Shown here one piece after another: positions 54,825-64,000 of a DNA stretch of 64,000 nt. Under the pieces are notes generated by a model that saw only the letters and a list, made by a program, of their open reading frames with translations, searched no databases and was not told the origin of the DNA. Origin of the DNA: JAAFHB01 sp963675995. Its GTDB lineage: Bacteria; Bacteroidota; Bacteroidia; Bacteroidales; Prolixibacteraceae. Location: positions 2,790,001 to 2,854,000 of the forward strand of contig CAXXIY010000002.1 of the NCBI GenBank assembly GCA_963675995.2. Direction: 5' to 3'. Positions within the stretch are counted from its first letter, which is position 1. The number at the start of each line of letters is the position of its first letter. A program made the position numbers and the translations under genes.

Positions 54825-57011
54825 ATGAGATCTAAATTAATATCCCGGCCAATATCAAAAGTGTTTTTGACCATCCTCATTAGTCTGGTTCTGAATATGG
54901 GATTAATGGCTCAGATTCCATATCCTAAAGCGTTAAACAGCGCCGCCATTGTGCAAAAATCAATCTGCAATGTGGATACCAATGCGATGATCATTGGTAA
55001 CGGCGACATCAATGCATTGATCTATTCCGGGAAAGACCAGCTCATCCTGCACCTTGCAAAGAATGATGTCTGGGACGCACGTTTAGTTACTGAAAAGGAT
55101 ATGCCTTTGCTCAGTGTTGATGTAAAGAACCATTCCTGGAAAGGTGGCGGACAACCACCCAGCTGGAACAACCCTTATCCAACCCAGACACCACCAGCAA
55201 TGATCCGGATTTTATCGACAGGAGATGTGAAAGATTCCAGAATAGATCTGAGGAAGGGATTAGCAACAGTAAAAACGACTACCGGCAATTGCTCATTTCG
55301 GATGTTGTCTCAAAAAAACGTCTGTTATATTGAAACTGAAAGAGAAGTTATTCTGGAGGGATTTCCCCAGAGTTACTTGCCCGGGGCAGAAAAAACGGAA
55401 ATGAATGGTCTGGTTATTATTAAGCAGCACCTTCCCGGTGATCCCGATTACGCAGGGATGGATGTGTTTTCGGTTCTTAAAACCAAAGGTAACCTTCATG
55501 CCGTTGCAGTTGCAACCACACGCGAATCTTCAGATGCCTTGGCTGACGCCATTAAATTGGTTAACAACATACTGGATCAGCAACCAAAAGCGGTCATTCA
55601 GGAACATGAAAAGCAATGGCAGCAGTTTTGGTCCGCAAGCGGCGTCACTCTGGATGATCAGGATCTACAAAACTGGTGGTACAGGGAATTGTACTATTTC
55701 CGTTGTATCTCCAAACCCGGTGCGTATGCCATTGCCCTTCAGGGAGGATACAACAAAAAGGCTAACTGGCACGGTACATGGACCATGAACTATAATGCGG
55801 AGCAGACCTTCTGGACCGCATTCAGCTCAAATCATATCGAACTTGCCAAACCGTACATTGAATTAGTGAATGATTATCATCCCCGGGCGAAATGGTTCGC
55901 AAAAACGGTATTTAACTGCGATGGTGCCACATCACCTCATAACCTGTGGCCTTTTGAGACAGATCCGCTAAAATCAGTAAGCGTGAATAACCGGCAATTT
56001 GCATTCATGCCCTGGGGTTATGGAGTCGGAACTGCTGGTCATATGGCTCATAATCTGTGGATGTACTATTTATACAGTGGCGACACTGCCTTTCTAAGAC
56101 AAAAGATTTATCCCGTCATCAGAGACTATGCTGAATTCTATGCCTCCTTTATTGAAAAATGTAAATCCGACAATAACAAGGTGGTTTTCGGTCCCAGCGT
56201 CGATCCGGAACATACTGCTTACGGATGGGATAACAGTCCCTATGATCTGGCATGGTCGAAACATACCTTAAAGGCGGCCATTCAGGGGGCAAAAGTTCTG
56301 GGTATTGATCCGGACCTGGTTAAACGATGGACAGCGAGTCTGAATAAATTACCCTATTATCCGGTTTCAGGTGAAGTAGTGAAAGTTGGCGACAGGGAAA
56401 ATGGGTATAATATCATCACCCCTATCGTTCCAATGTTTCCAGCCGAGCAGGTATCCTGGTTTTCACCTGAAAGTGAGAAAACATTATTTAAACGAAGTAT
56501 CGATTGGATAAAAAGCAGATATAACCTGAATAATTCGGTAGTGATGCTTAACGTAGCGCGGGCGCGGTTGTCGATGACTGATGATGCCTGGAATGACACT
56601 AAAACCTGGTTCAAGGGGAAAGAACAACCGAATGGACTCTTTTACTGGAAAGCGCATGGGTTCTATATGAGCGAGCAAACTGCAGTATCGGGCCTGATTA
56701 CCGAGTTTTTAATCCAAAGTGTTGATGATATTATTCGGATTTTCCCGGCCTGGCCTAAAAGTAAGCAAGCGGAATTTTATCAGCTAAGGACACGCGGAGG
56801 TTTTTTGGTTGCAGCCAGACAAAAAGATGGCGCCATCAGCAACCTCAAAGTAGAATCAACCATAGGAGGTGAATTTAAAATGGTTAGTCCATGGAGTTCC
56901 ATTGGAGTTAAAATTGCCGGCGGGACACTTCTACCCCTTAAACCTGATTCCATAGGTGTTGTGCGTGTCATCACTACAAAGGGGCAGAAGCTTGAATTTT
57001 TCAAAAATTAA
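54825..57011 (+). CDS. GH95-like toroid glycoside hydrolase (first of tandem pair)
   Basis: A 728-residue exported protein (signal VFLTILISLVLNMGLMAQ). An N-terminal beta-sandwich with NAMIIGNGDINALIYSG and HLAKNDVWDARLV, then an (alpha/alpha)6 toroid (WNGTWTMNYNAEQ-like NWHGTWTMNYNAEQTFWTAF, FAFMPWGYGVGTAGHMAHN, VVFGPSVDPEHTAYGWDNS) and a C-terminal sandwich (DDIIRIFPAWPKSKQAEF, QLRTRGGFLVAARQKDG). The C-terminal pattern matches GH95-type proteins. Compared with classical GH95 the toroid catalytic region is divergent, so fucosidase activity is a guess. It shares ancestry with the next gene and with the DUF5703-like gene at 33766. It is 54 bases before the next gene: same transcript. Confidence 0.72.
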   Translation: MRSKLISRPISKVFLTILISLVLNMGLMAQIPYPKALNSAAIVQKSICNVDTNAMIIGNGDINALIYSGKDQLILHLAKNDVWDARLVTEKDMPLLSVDVKNHSWKGGGQPPSWNNPYPTQTPPAMIRILSTGDVKDSRIDLRKGLATVKTTTGNCSFRMLSQKNVCYIETEREVILEGFPQSYLPGAEKTEMNGLVIIKQHLPGDPDYAGMDVFSVLKTKGNLHAVAVATTRESSDALADAIKLVNNILDQQPKAVIQEHEKQWQQFWSASGVTLDDQDLQNWWYRELYYFRCISKPGAYAIALQGGYNKKANWHGTWTMNYNAEQTFWTAFSSNHIELAKPYIELVNDYHPRAKWFAKTVFNCDGATSPHNLWPFETDPLKSVSVNNRQFAFMPWGYGVGTAGHMAHNLWMYYLYSGDTAFLRQKIYPVIRDYAEFYASFIEKCKSDNNKVVFGPSVDPEHTAYGWDNSPYDLAWSKHTLKAAIQGAKVLGIDPDLVKRWTASLNKLPYYPVSGEVVKVGDRENGYNIITPIVPMFPAEQVSWFSPESEKTLFKRSIDWIKSRYNLNNSVVMLNVARARLSMTDDAWNDTKTWFKGKEQPNGLFYWKAHGFYMSEQTAVSGLITEFLIQSVDDIIRIFPAWPKSKQAEFYQLRTRGGFLVAARQKDGAISNLKVESTIGGEFKMVSPWSSIGVKIAGGTLLPLKPDSIGVVRVITTKGQKLEFFKN

Positions 57012-57064
57012 TCTTAATGATTAAAAACTGATTTTACTGAAGTCGCATTGATAAAAATCTGAAT

Positions 57065-59599
57065 ATGAGAAAGAATGCATTCTCAATACATGCCTTATTC
57101 TTACTTCTGTTACCCCTATCATTAAAGGTTTTCGGGCAGAATCCATTCTTTAAGGTCGACTCCGCCTATCTTTCCAAACACGACATCGTTTATAAGACAC
57201 CCGCTTATGAAGGATTCGAAGGATTTCCCCTTGGAAACGGAGATTTAGGCGGAATGGTTTGGAGCTGTAATAACGGTGTTGAAGTTCAGATCAATAAAAG
57301 CGACTTATTTGATAAGGCTGGCAAAGAATCACTTGCAACTTTGCGTGGGGGGGTACATCTGAACATTGATCTGGGGGCTCCCGGATATGAATGGATCTAT
57401 CTGGATGATTTTGACGGACGGTTATCCCTAAAGAATGCAGAGATAACTCTGAATGCAAAAACACCGTTCAAGGATAGCCATATCACTTCATGGGTTGCTC
57501 CGGATAAGAATGTATGGTGTTTCCAGGTAAAGACCAAAGATTCTGGCCAGCTGAAAGAAGGGACCAAAATCCGGATTTCACTTGAAAGGTGGGGAAGCCG
57601 GGCGTTCCCCGGTTGGTATGGCCACTTTTCAAAAGATACCCGAACTGGTTTAGGCAATACGAGTTGCGAATTGAACGGGAAAGATATTGTTCTGAAAGAG
57701 GATCTAAATGGTCTTCGCTTTTCTGTGGCCTGCCGGATAATTGGCGAACGGGTGAACGCAGAAATAAAAAGCACAAATAAAGTTGAGATGGAGTCATCCC
57801 AAGGGGAATTAAATCGTAATATTACCTTGATTGTGTCGATGGTGACTTCTAATGAATCGGAAAATCCAACCAACTCAGCAATTCAATTACTTAATAATTT
57901 TGAGAAGAAAACGATTAAAGGAGAAAAAGAGAATCACCAACTCTGGTGGAACAATTTCTGGAGCCAGTCGTTCGTCAATGTGGAAAACGATTATATTGAG
58001 AATATTTATTACCTGAGACGATATCTAATGGGTAGTTCTTCGCGTGGAAGATTCCCTGTTGTCTTTAATGGAGGTCTTTGGACGTGGAACCACGATGTGC
58101 GTAATTGGGTGACACCTCACCACTGGAATACCCAACAGCAATATTGGGGTCTTTGTTCTCAAAATGATTGCGAACTGATGCTCCCCTATCTGAATACCTA
58201 TCTCAGGTTAATACCCAAGGCCGAAGAGCATGCCAAATTGAGGGGGGCAAAAAATGCAATTCTTTGGAGTGAACCACACGATTTTTTCGGGAGTATGACC
58301 TTTTGGAACAGAGGTGACATGCTCAATGATTTTACCCCGGCCAGTCAGATAGCCGGTTTCTTTTGGGAATACTTTCAATTTACTTGTGATACCACCTTTC
58401 TGGCCCAAAAATGTTATCCGTTTATGAAAAAGGCCGCTGAATTTTATGTAGAAAAACTCAGCTGGGATAGTTTGAAACACGAATATTTCATTTTTCCTTC
58501 GCAACCTTATGAGAGTCCCCGCGCTAACAACCTGAGAAATCCCGTTACCGATCGGAATATGATCATTTCTAATTTTTCAAACTGCATAAAAGCGGCTCAG
58601 ATTCTTCATACGGATAAAAGGAAGATTCAACAATGGCAACAAATTATCGATCACCTATGGCCTCTCCCCTATCGAACAGTCACTGGTACTGGCGAAGTAA
58701 TTGAATTGGCTTATTATCCTGATGGAACAATCTATCCAAAAACAGAAGATCGCGGAGCCTGGTTGAGCCACATGAGCGCCGGTACATCGTCCGTTTTTCC
58801 TGCCGGATTGGTTGGTATTGAACAGAAAGACACCAGAGAATTTGATGCCATAGCCACCATGATCCGTCATCGGTCACCTGCTGTGAACGCCATCTCTCCT
58901 GAACCAATCGTAGCTGCCAGACTTGGATTGGGAAATGAAGTCCTGAAAATGATGCAGAACGGAATTCGAAGACTGCAACATTTCCCTCAGGGATTGTTTT
59001 ACAATATCGACCACTGGTACAACCTCTCCCTGTATATGGATTCAGTCAAGAAACCAGATATTACCACCCAACGTGACTATGTTTACGATGAGAGGACACA
59101 TTATCCCAATAGTTTGCCGGCAAAACCATTTATTCAGTGCGGCCTTGAACCTCTGAGCATTTATGGAGCAACAGTAAATGAGATGTTACTCCAAAGTAAC
59201 GAAGACGAGATCAGGATTTTCCCTGCAACTCCTGACAACTGGTCATCAGCATTTAAATTAAGGGCGAGGGGGGCTTTTATCGTGTCTGCAGAGAAACAAA
59301 AAGGGGGAGCCATTCCAGGTATTTACATCGAAAGTCTGAAAGGAAACATTTGCCGGGTAATCAATCCATGGCCCGACTCCAAAGTGACGGTATGGAGTGA
59401 GGGTAAAAAAAGAATTCAAATCAATCATAAGATTCAAAAAAATGATGTGATCGTTTTTAAAACCCTTCCGAATCATAACTATCTGATTCTGAATGAAGCG
59501 ATAAAATTGACCGGGCAACAGACATTTTATAAGGCGGCGCCAAATGATTCAGTAAAATTATTTTTTGAAGCATCATTGGGGAAAAGCCGGAATTTTTAA
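57065..59599 (+). CDS. GH95/DUF5703-like toroid glycoside hydrolase (second of tandem pair)
   Basis: An 844-residue exported protein (signal FLLLLPLSLKVFGQ). The N-terminal sandwich carries YEGFEGFPLGNGDLGGMVW and QINKSDLFDKAG, the same motif as the 33766 protein. The helical toroid shows WTWNHDVRNWVTPHHWNTQQ, CQNDCELMLPYLNTYLR-like segments, HDFFGSMTFWNRGDMLNDF and GAWLSHMSAGTSSVFPAG. The C-terminal sandwich contains QSNEDEIRIFPATPDNWS and LRARGAFIVSAEKQKG. The chain is 116 residues longer than the preceding paralogue, mostly in the toroid. Function is inferred to be removal of a sugar from a branched glycan; the residue attacked is unknown. No internal stop, frame normal. Confidence 0.72.
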   Translation: MRKNAFSIHALFLLLLPLSLKVFGQNPFFKVDSAYLSKHDIVYKTPAYEGFEGFPLGNGDLGGMVWSCNNGVEVQINKSDLFDKAGKESLATLRGGVHLNIDLGAPGYEWIYLDDFDGRLSLKNAEITLNAKTPFKDSHITSWVAPDKNVWCFQVKTKDSGQLKEGTKIRISLERWGSRAFPGWYGHFSKDTRTGLGNTSCELNGKDIVLKEDLNGLRFSVACRIIGERVNAEIKSTNKVEMESSQGELNRNITLIVSMVTSNESENPTNSAIQLLNNFEKKTIKGEKENHQLWWNNFWSQSFVNVENDYIENIYYLRRYLMGSSSRGRFPVVFNGGLWTWNHDVRNWVTPHHWNTQQQYWGLCSQNDCELMLPYLNTYLRLIPKAEEHAKLRGAKNAILWSEPHDFFGSMTFWNRGDMLNDFTPASQIAGFFWEYFQFTCDTTFLAQKCYPFMKKAAEFYVEKLSWDSLKHEYFIFPSQPYESPRANNLRNPVTDRNMIISNFSNCIKAAQILHTDKRKIQQWQQIIDHLWPLPYRTVTGTGEVIELAYYPDGTIYPKTEDRGAWLSHMSAGTSSVFPAGLVGIEQKDTREFDAIATMIRHRSPAVNAISPEPIVAARLGLGNEVLKMMQNGIRRLQHFPQGLFYNIDHWYNLSLYMDSVKKPDITTQRDYVYDERTHYPNSLPAKPFIQCGLEPLSIYGATVNEMLLQSNEDEIRIFPATPDNWSSAFKLRARGAFIVSAEKQKGGAIPGIYIESLKGNICRVINPWPDSKVTVWSEGKKRIQINHKIQKNDVIVFKTLPNHNYLILNEAIKLTGQQTFYKAAPNDSVKLFFEASLGKSRNF

Positions 59600-59652
59600 T
59601 AAGAAAACTAAGAATATTCAAACATTTACGCTGACTAATTATCACTAAAAAC

Positions 59653-62600
59653 ATGAAGATAAGCTCATTCCTTCACCTTTTGCTCATCGGAATCATGATT
59701 CCAATCACTCTTCTGAGTCAACCTGTCCAAAATTACACAGCTGAAAACGGAGCAATCGTGGGTAAAAACAGGGGTCGGTACAACAACCGGCCACTTTATA
59801 TCAACAACACCAATGCCTTTGTCCTCACCGGCGATCAGCCCATTGCCAGATTGGCTAAGGATAATAACTTGTTTGGTACATTTATGATAGCTGTAGAAAG
59901 AGACGGGAAAGCCAAATGGTTGCAACAATGTGATCTGATAAGCTCCTTCTATCGCCCGGGGAGGATGAAATGGACCATCTCAGATAAAGAATATGCCGGT
60001 TTGACGATTAACCTCGATATCGTACCCTTGGCCGCCCAAACAGGGATGGCCATCCGTGTTAGCGCAGATGGGGTGCAAAAAGGCGACCGGATGATCTGGA
60101 CCTATGGCGGCGCTCAGTGGCGGAAAGGTCAGAATCTTTCGTGGAAACTCGATGTGATGGGTCAACCTGAACTGCTTACCTGGGGATTTGTCCCTGAAGA
60201 GAGTAAAAACAACCAGGTTGAGTGCTCCGGGCAGAATGGCCGTGTCAGTTTAATAGACAGTACAACTCACCATACCCTTTTCACCGTTACCTCGAATTGT
60301 AGTTCAGTTACAAAAACAGATGCGGGGGATGCTTCGGCCTGGAGCAATCCTGTGGCCTTTTACAGCTCAAAGCCAAATCAATATCCCATCCTAAAGGGAA
60401 ATATTTCACTTGAAAACAAAAAGCCTGTTTTTTGGAGTTTTGAAGCATATGACAAAACCGGAAATACGCCATTAAAAATGTCTGAAAATTCAGAGAATGC
60501 CTTTAATGAAGGTGTTAAACGTGCAGAATCCTTTCAAAACAGATTGAAAATCAACACTCCTGATCCATATCTGAATGCTGTGGCTGCAGCATCGGTGGCG
60601 GCTGTTGATGGAACATGGTATCCGCCCGTTTTTGTCCATGGTGCTTTGCAATGGAACATGCGCTTTCCCGGATGGCGCACTATTTTTGGTGGAACAATGT
60701 ACGGCTGGCACGACAGGGTCAGAGAAGAGGCTAGATTCTACACTGGTTTTCAGATAAAACAATCAGATAAAACTGCTGCAAAAGCTGATCCCGCAACACT
60801 ACTGACTGAACAACATGCTGATTCGAGATTTTACGGGGTAGGGCGCATCAACAAAGACCAGAACTTTTACGATATGCAGACGCAGTTCTTTGATCAGATT
60901 GTAGAAGAGTATCGCTGGACTTCAGATCCTGAACTCGTAAAATTCTTTCGCGAAGCATTGGAGCTGCATCTTAACTGGATTCGTGACTGCTTCGATCCCG
61001 ATGGTGATGGTGTATACGAAAGTTATATCAATGTTTGGCCCACCGATTCGCAATGGTACAATGGAGGTGGCTCGGCTGAAGAAACGTCCTACGCTTACCG
61101 CGGTCACCTGGCTGCCAGGGATATGGCCAGAAACGCTGGTGATACCAAATCAGAAAATTACCACAATCAGATGCTGGTTAAGATTAAAAAAGGTTTTTTC
61201 GAAAAGTTGTGGATCACTGAAAAAGGGTACTCAGGTTCTTATCGCGAACAGGGCGGGCATGCACGTTTACACGAAGATCCCTGGTTATACAGTATCTTTT
61301 TGCCCGTCGATGCAGGTCTAACCTCTCCGCTTCAGGCTATCGAATCGGTCTACTATTCCGAATGGGCATTACAAAACGATCGTATACCAGGTGGAGGAAG
61401 GCAGGTGTGGACTTCAAACTGGGTTCCAGCAATGTGGTCGGTCCGCGAATTGTGGCCGGGTGACAACTATCATCTGGCACTCAGCTATTTTCAGGCTGGT
61501 CTTCCAAACGATGGATATGATATCATGCGTGGAACATTTATGCGTACGGGATATAACCACCTATCTCCGGGAAATCTGGGAGGCGTTCAGGGCGGTATCG
61601 ACTTTGGCGATTGTGTCCATACCTTTGCAAGAACACTGGTGTCTGGACTGTTTGGTTATCATCCCGATTATCCCAACGGGAAAGTTACGATATCGCCGCA
61701 ATTCCCAACCGACTGGGAAAATGCATCAATTGAAATACCTGATGTGAAAATTACTTTTAAACGTCAGGGAGATAAAATCAATTACGCTTTTGAACTCGCA
61801 CGTGCTGCGAATCTTGAATTGAGCTTACCCGTTCAATGCGAAAAGATAAAGTTGGTAACTCTAAATGGGAAATCCGTTCCATGGAAATTGATACCGGATG
61901 CTGGACGAAGTGTTTTGCAGATCAAAAAGAGCGAAGCGACAAAGGTTGATGTGATCATCGAAACCATAAATCCGCTACCCTATTACCCACCAGTCTCAGT
62001 TGAAGGAAACATCGGGGAAAAGATCCATTTAACTGCCACGGATGCAAAGATCATCACATTTAAAGATCCCCAGGGTGTTCTTGACCAGGCCACAATAGAA
62101 AATGGAATTCTTTCTGCTAATCTTAAGAAAAACAAGGGCTTTCATTCGGTAGTTACAGAAGTGTTGAATGGTAAGGCGTCCCAGCTTAGGGTATTCCATA
62201 TCAGGATGAACGATTCGGAAGGGGACAAGCGAAAGGAAGAACGTTTTGCAAATAAAATTCCTTCAGATGCACGCTGGGAGAACGTAGACATTCAACCCCA
62301 ACTGAATGGAGATATTCGGACAATCTATCAGCAACAGTATCTTTCTCCCCGTCCAAATACCGTTTCAGTACGATTGGGATCTGATGGATATTCTCCATGG
62401 ACTTTCCCCCATTGGAAAAGCAAGCCACCGGTGATCACACTCAATCAGGTTCGTAATTTACTAAATGATAAAAATCTGTTGATCACGCCACAAAAGGTTC
62501 CTTTTAAATGGAACGGAGAGATGAAAAATAGCGCATTTACCTCCATGTGGGACAACTTCCCTCGAAAAATTGATTTTCAGGTCAATAAAACCGGTGATGT

Positions 62601-62979
62601 CGTCTACTTTCTGATTTGTGGCTCTACTAATGTCATGCAATGTCATATTGCCAATGCGGTAATCCGTCTAAATTATGCCGACGGAAGAACCGACTCATTG
62701 GAACTGGTGCCTCCGGTAAACTACTGGAACCTCTGCCCTATTGACTCTCATGCAACCGCGCCTGGCCAGGGGAGTCGTGCCGACTATGATTCACAGATTG
62801 ACAGGTTCTGTATGCCTGCAAAACTTCCGGAAACGGTTCGACTTGGCGAAAACTGCAGGGCCATGCTGCTCAATCTTAAAATGCACAAAGGGATAGCCCT
62901 CAAAAGCATCACTCTTGAAACATTGTCACAGGAGGTCGTAGTCGGAATGATGGGAATCTCGGTAATGAACTCAAAATAA
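59653..62979 (+). CDS. DUF4450-like large exported toroid protein
   Basis: A 1108-residue exported protein (signal HLLLIGIMIPITLLSQ). The N-terminal ~290 residues are beta-rich (GRYNNRPLYINNTNAFVLTG, MKWTISDKEYAGLTINLDI). A helical toroid (~300-720) contains DGTWYPPVFVHGALQWNMRF, GWRTIFGGTMYGWHDRVREE, YESYINVWPTDSQWYNGGGS and EETSYAYRGHLAARDMARNA, typical for amylo-glucosidase/GH63-like six-hairpin folds. The C-terminal ~380 residues are beta-sandwich domains without clear identity. The general layout is that of DUF4450-containing Bacteroidota proteins, whose activity I do not know. It follows the toroid pair by 54 bases and ends 37 bases before the sulfatase. Confidence 0.65.
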   Translation: MKISSFLHLLLIGIMIPITLLSQPVQNYTAENGAIVGKNRGRYNNRPLYINNTNAFVLTGDQPIARLAKDNNLFGTFMIAVERDGKAKWLQQCDLISSFYRPGRMKWTISDKEYAGLTINLDIVPLAAQTGMAIRVSADGVQKGDRMIWTYGGAQWRKGQNLSWKLDVMGQPELLTWGFVPEESKNNQVECSGQNGRVSLIDSTTHHTLFTVTSNCSSVTKTDAGDASAWSNPVAFYSSKPNQYPILKGNISLENKKPVFWSFEAYDKTGNTPLKMSENSENAFNEGVKRAESFQNRLKINTPDPYLNAVAAASVAAVDGTWYPPVFVHGALQWNMRFPGWRTIFGGTMYGWHDRVREEARFYTGFQIKQSDKTAAKADPATLLTEQHADSRFYGVGRINKDQNFYDMQTQFFDQIVEEYRWTSDPELVKFFREALELHLNWIRDCFDPDGDGVYESYINVWPTDSQWYNGGGSAEETSYAYRGHLAARDMARNAGDTKSENYHNQMLVKIKKGFFEKLWITEKGYSGSYREQGGHARLHEDPWLYSIFLPVDAGLTSPLQAIESVYYSEWALQNDRIPGGGRQVWTSNWVPAMWSVRELWPGDNYHLALSYFQAGLPNDGYDIMRGTFMRTGYNHLSPGNLGGVQGGIDFGDCVHTFARTLVSGLFGYHPDYPNGKVTISPQFPTDWENASIEIPDVKITFKRQGDKINYAFELARAANLELSLPVQCEKIKLVTLNGKSVPWKLIPDAGRSVLQIKKSEATKVDVIIETINPLPYYPPVSVEGNIGEKIHLTATDAKIITFKDPQGVLDQATIENGILSANLKKNKGFHSVVTEVLNGKASQLRVFHIRMNDSEGDKRKEERFANKIPSDARWENVDIQPQLNGDIRTIYQQQYLSPRPNTVSVRLGSDGYSPWTFPHWKSKPPVITLNQVRNLLNDKNLLITPQKVPFKWNGEMKNSAFTSMWDNFPRKIDFQVNKTGDVVYFLICGSTNVMQCHIANAVIRLNYADGRTDSLELVPPVNYWNLCPIDSHATAPGQGSRADYDSQIDRFCMPAKLPETVRLGENCRAMLLNLKMHKGIALKSITLETLSQEVVVGMMGISVMNSK

Positions 62980-63016
62980 TTATTTTTGTAAATATGAAAT
63001 AGCCATGTATTTACAG

Positions 63017-64000
63017 ATGAAAAAACCAATTCTTCTCCTTTTCCCCATTATAGGTGCGCTGGGTTGTTTTGGACAGACAAAATCATCAAAGCCAAATATT
63101 ATCTTTTTTTTAGTTGATGATATGGGTTGGCAGGAAACCTCTGTACCCTTCTGGGAGAAGAGAACAAAACTAAATGAGCGGTATCATACCCCTAACATGG
63201 AAATACTGGCTTCACAAGGGGTTAAATTTACTCATGCCCGCGCTTGTCCACTTTGCTCTCCTACCCGGGTAAGCCTGATGACCGGATTAAATTCAGCCCA
63301 TCATCATGTGACCAATTGGACTTTACGGAAAAATATTTCGCCAGACCTTCCCCACAAGGAACTCGATCTTCCCAAATGGAGCATCAACGGAATAAGTCCG
63401 ATTGCCGGCGTTGAGGGGACCTGCTATGTTAAAACATTACCAATGTTTTTGAAAGAGTCGGGTTACACCACCATTCACATTGGCAAAGCTCATTGGGGGT
63501 CAAAGGGAACCCCCGGAGAAGAGCCGCTAAATCTCGGATTTGATGTAAATATTGCAGGACATGCCGCCGGTGGTCCTGGGTCCTATTACGGGAAATACAA
63601 TTTTAGTGCAGAATGGAGGCACGAAGACAGGATCTGGGATGTTCCGGGATTGGAAAAATACCATGGTCAGGATATCAATCTCACAGAAGCGCTGACCATT
63701 GAAGCGAAAGATCAGATGGGTAAGGCGGTCCAAAAAGGGAACCCATTTTATCTTTATATGGCACATTATGCCATCCACGCTCCATGGGAAAAAGATGAAC
63801 GCTTTTATCAGAAATACAAAGATGCTGGGTTAACTGACTTTGAAGCAACTTATGCATCGATGATAGAAAGCATGGACAAATCATTAGGGGATATTCTTGC
63901 AAGGGTAAAAGAACTCGGCATAGAAAAAAATACCATTATCATTTTTATGTCAGATAACGGTTCACCCTCACAATGTCCTCAGAACCTGCCATTAAGGGGT
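63017..64000 (+). CDS. S1-type sulfatase, 5' part (cut by window end)
   Basis: A formylglycine-dependent sulfatase, open to the window end: 328 residues are visible. The start is at ATG 63017 (MKKPILLLFPIIGALGCFGQ, a signal peptide) or 63005. The core opens PNIIFFLVDDMGWQE with the two Asp metal ligands; the active-site signature is LCSPTRVSLMTG, whose Cys would become formylglycine. SGYTTIHIGKAHWG supplies the conserved Lys and MAHYAIHAPWE the His, and FMSDNGSP the Asp-Asn pair. It should remove sulfate from a glycan. It is the last visible gene of the plus-strand cluster and gives the only direct hint that the target glycan is sulfated. Confidence 0.9.
   Translation, partial: MKKPILLLFPIIGALGCFGQTKSSKPNIIFFLVDDMGWQETSVPFWEKRTKLNERYHTPNMEILASQGVKFTHARACPLCSPTRVSLMTGLNSAHHHVTNWTLRKNISPDLPHKELDLPKWSINGISPIAGVEGTCYVKTLPMFLKESGYTTIHIGKAHWGSKGTPGEEPLNLGFDVNIAGHAAGGPGSYYGKYNFSAEWRHEDRIWDVPGLEKYHGQDINLTEALTIEAKDQMGKAVQKGNPFYLYMAHYAIHAPWEKDERFYQKYKDAGLTDFEATYASMIESMDKSLGDILARVKELGIEKNTIIIFMSDNGSPSQCPQNLPLRG

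Noticed and set aside
57397..57873. 158-codon minus-strand open frame
   Set aside because: Fully inside the second toroid hydrolase on the other strand; composition is that of a reverse-complement shadow.

Overview
The window looks like a chromosomal piece of a polysaccharide-degrading Bacteroidota (Bacteroidales/Marinilabiliales-like). The basis is SecA with a C-terminal zinc tail, a PgpH-type 7TM-HD protein, a PIF1-like helicase with HRDC and helix-turn-helix domains, a SusD remnant, many signal-peptide-bearing glycoside hydrolases, and promoters of the TTG / TAnnTTTG type. No CRISPR array, rRNA, integrase or intact transposase was seen.

Region 1 (1-20 kb) is mostly core: the 3' two thirds of secA, lgt, a NUDIX hydrolase coupled to an unlisted 37-residue membrane protein, an NlpC/P60 endopeptidase, the 7TM-HD protein, an S41 protease lipoprotein, a C1 peptidase, rplS, a YitT protein, a patatin/beta-barrel protein, a hexose-6-phosphate mutarotase, a GH20 hexosaminidase, a lipoprotein and the PIF1-like helicase.

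Region 2 (20-26.3 kb) is an L-rhamnose operon rhaB-rhaA-rhaT-rhaM on the minus strand behind a well-formed Bacteroidota promoter. It has no rhaD aldolase in the window. A zinc-dependent sugar/polyol dehydrogenase faces it divergently.

Region 3 (26.4-37.9 kb) starts at tRNA-Pro(CGG). It contains a graveyard of minus-strand carbohydrate genes: a truncated propeller hydrolase, a gene split by one amber codon, a TolB-like propeller with stops, a CelD_N/GH9-like 5' fragment and a GH95 C-terminal fragment. One intact DUF5703-like hydrolase and an IS982-family remnant follow. A tRNA scar and a near-perfect direct repeat of the tRNA-Pro 3' flank close the region, which therefore looks like a decaying island.

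Region 4 (37.9-45.4 kb) holds a GH29 fucosidase/GH36-like pair and a heterodimeric ABC exporter pair with one degenerate ATP site.

Region 5 (45.5-64 kb) begins with fragments of an ECF sigma factor and a SusD gene, the ruined head of a polysaccharide utilisation locus (PUL). An apparently intact plus-strand series follows: a FAD oxidoreductase, a DeoC aldolase, a GH141-like beta-helix with a PDZ domain, a GH38-like protein lacking the usual zinc ligands, two GH95-like toroids, a DUF4450-like toroid and a sulfatase cut by the window end. Together the fucosidase families, sulfatase and rhamnose genes suggest breakdown of a deoxysugar-rich, possibly sulfated glycan; this is inference.
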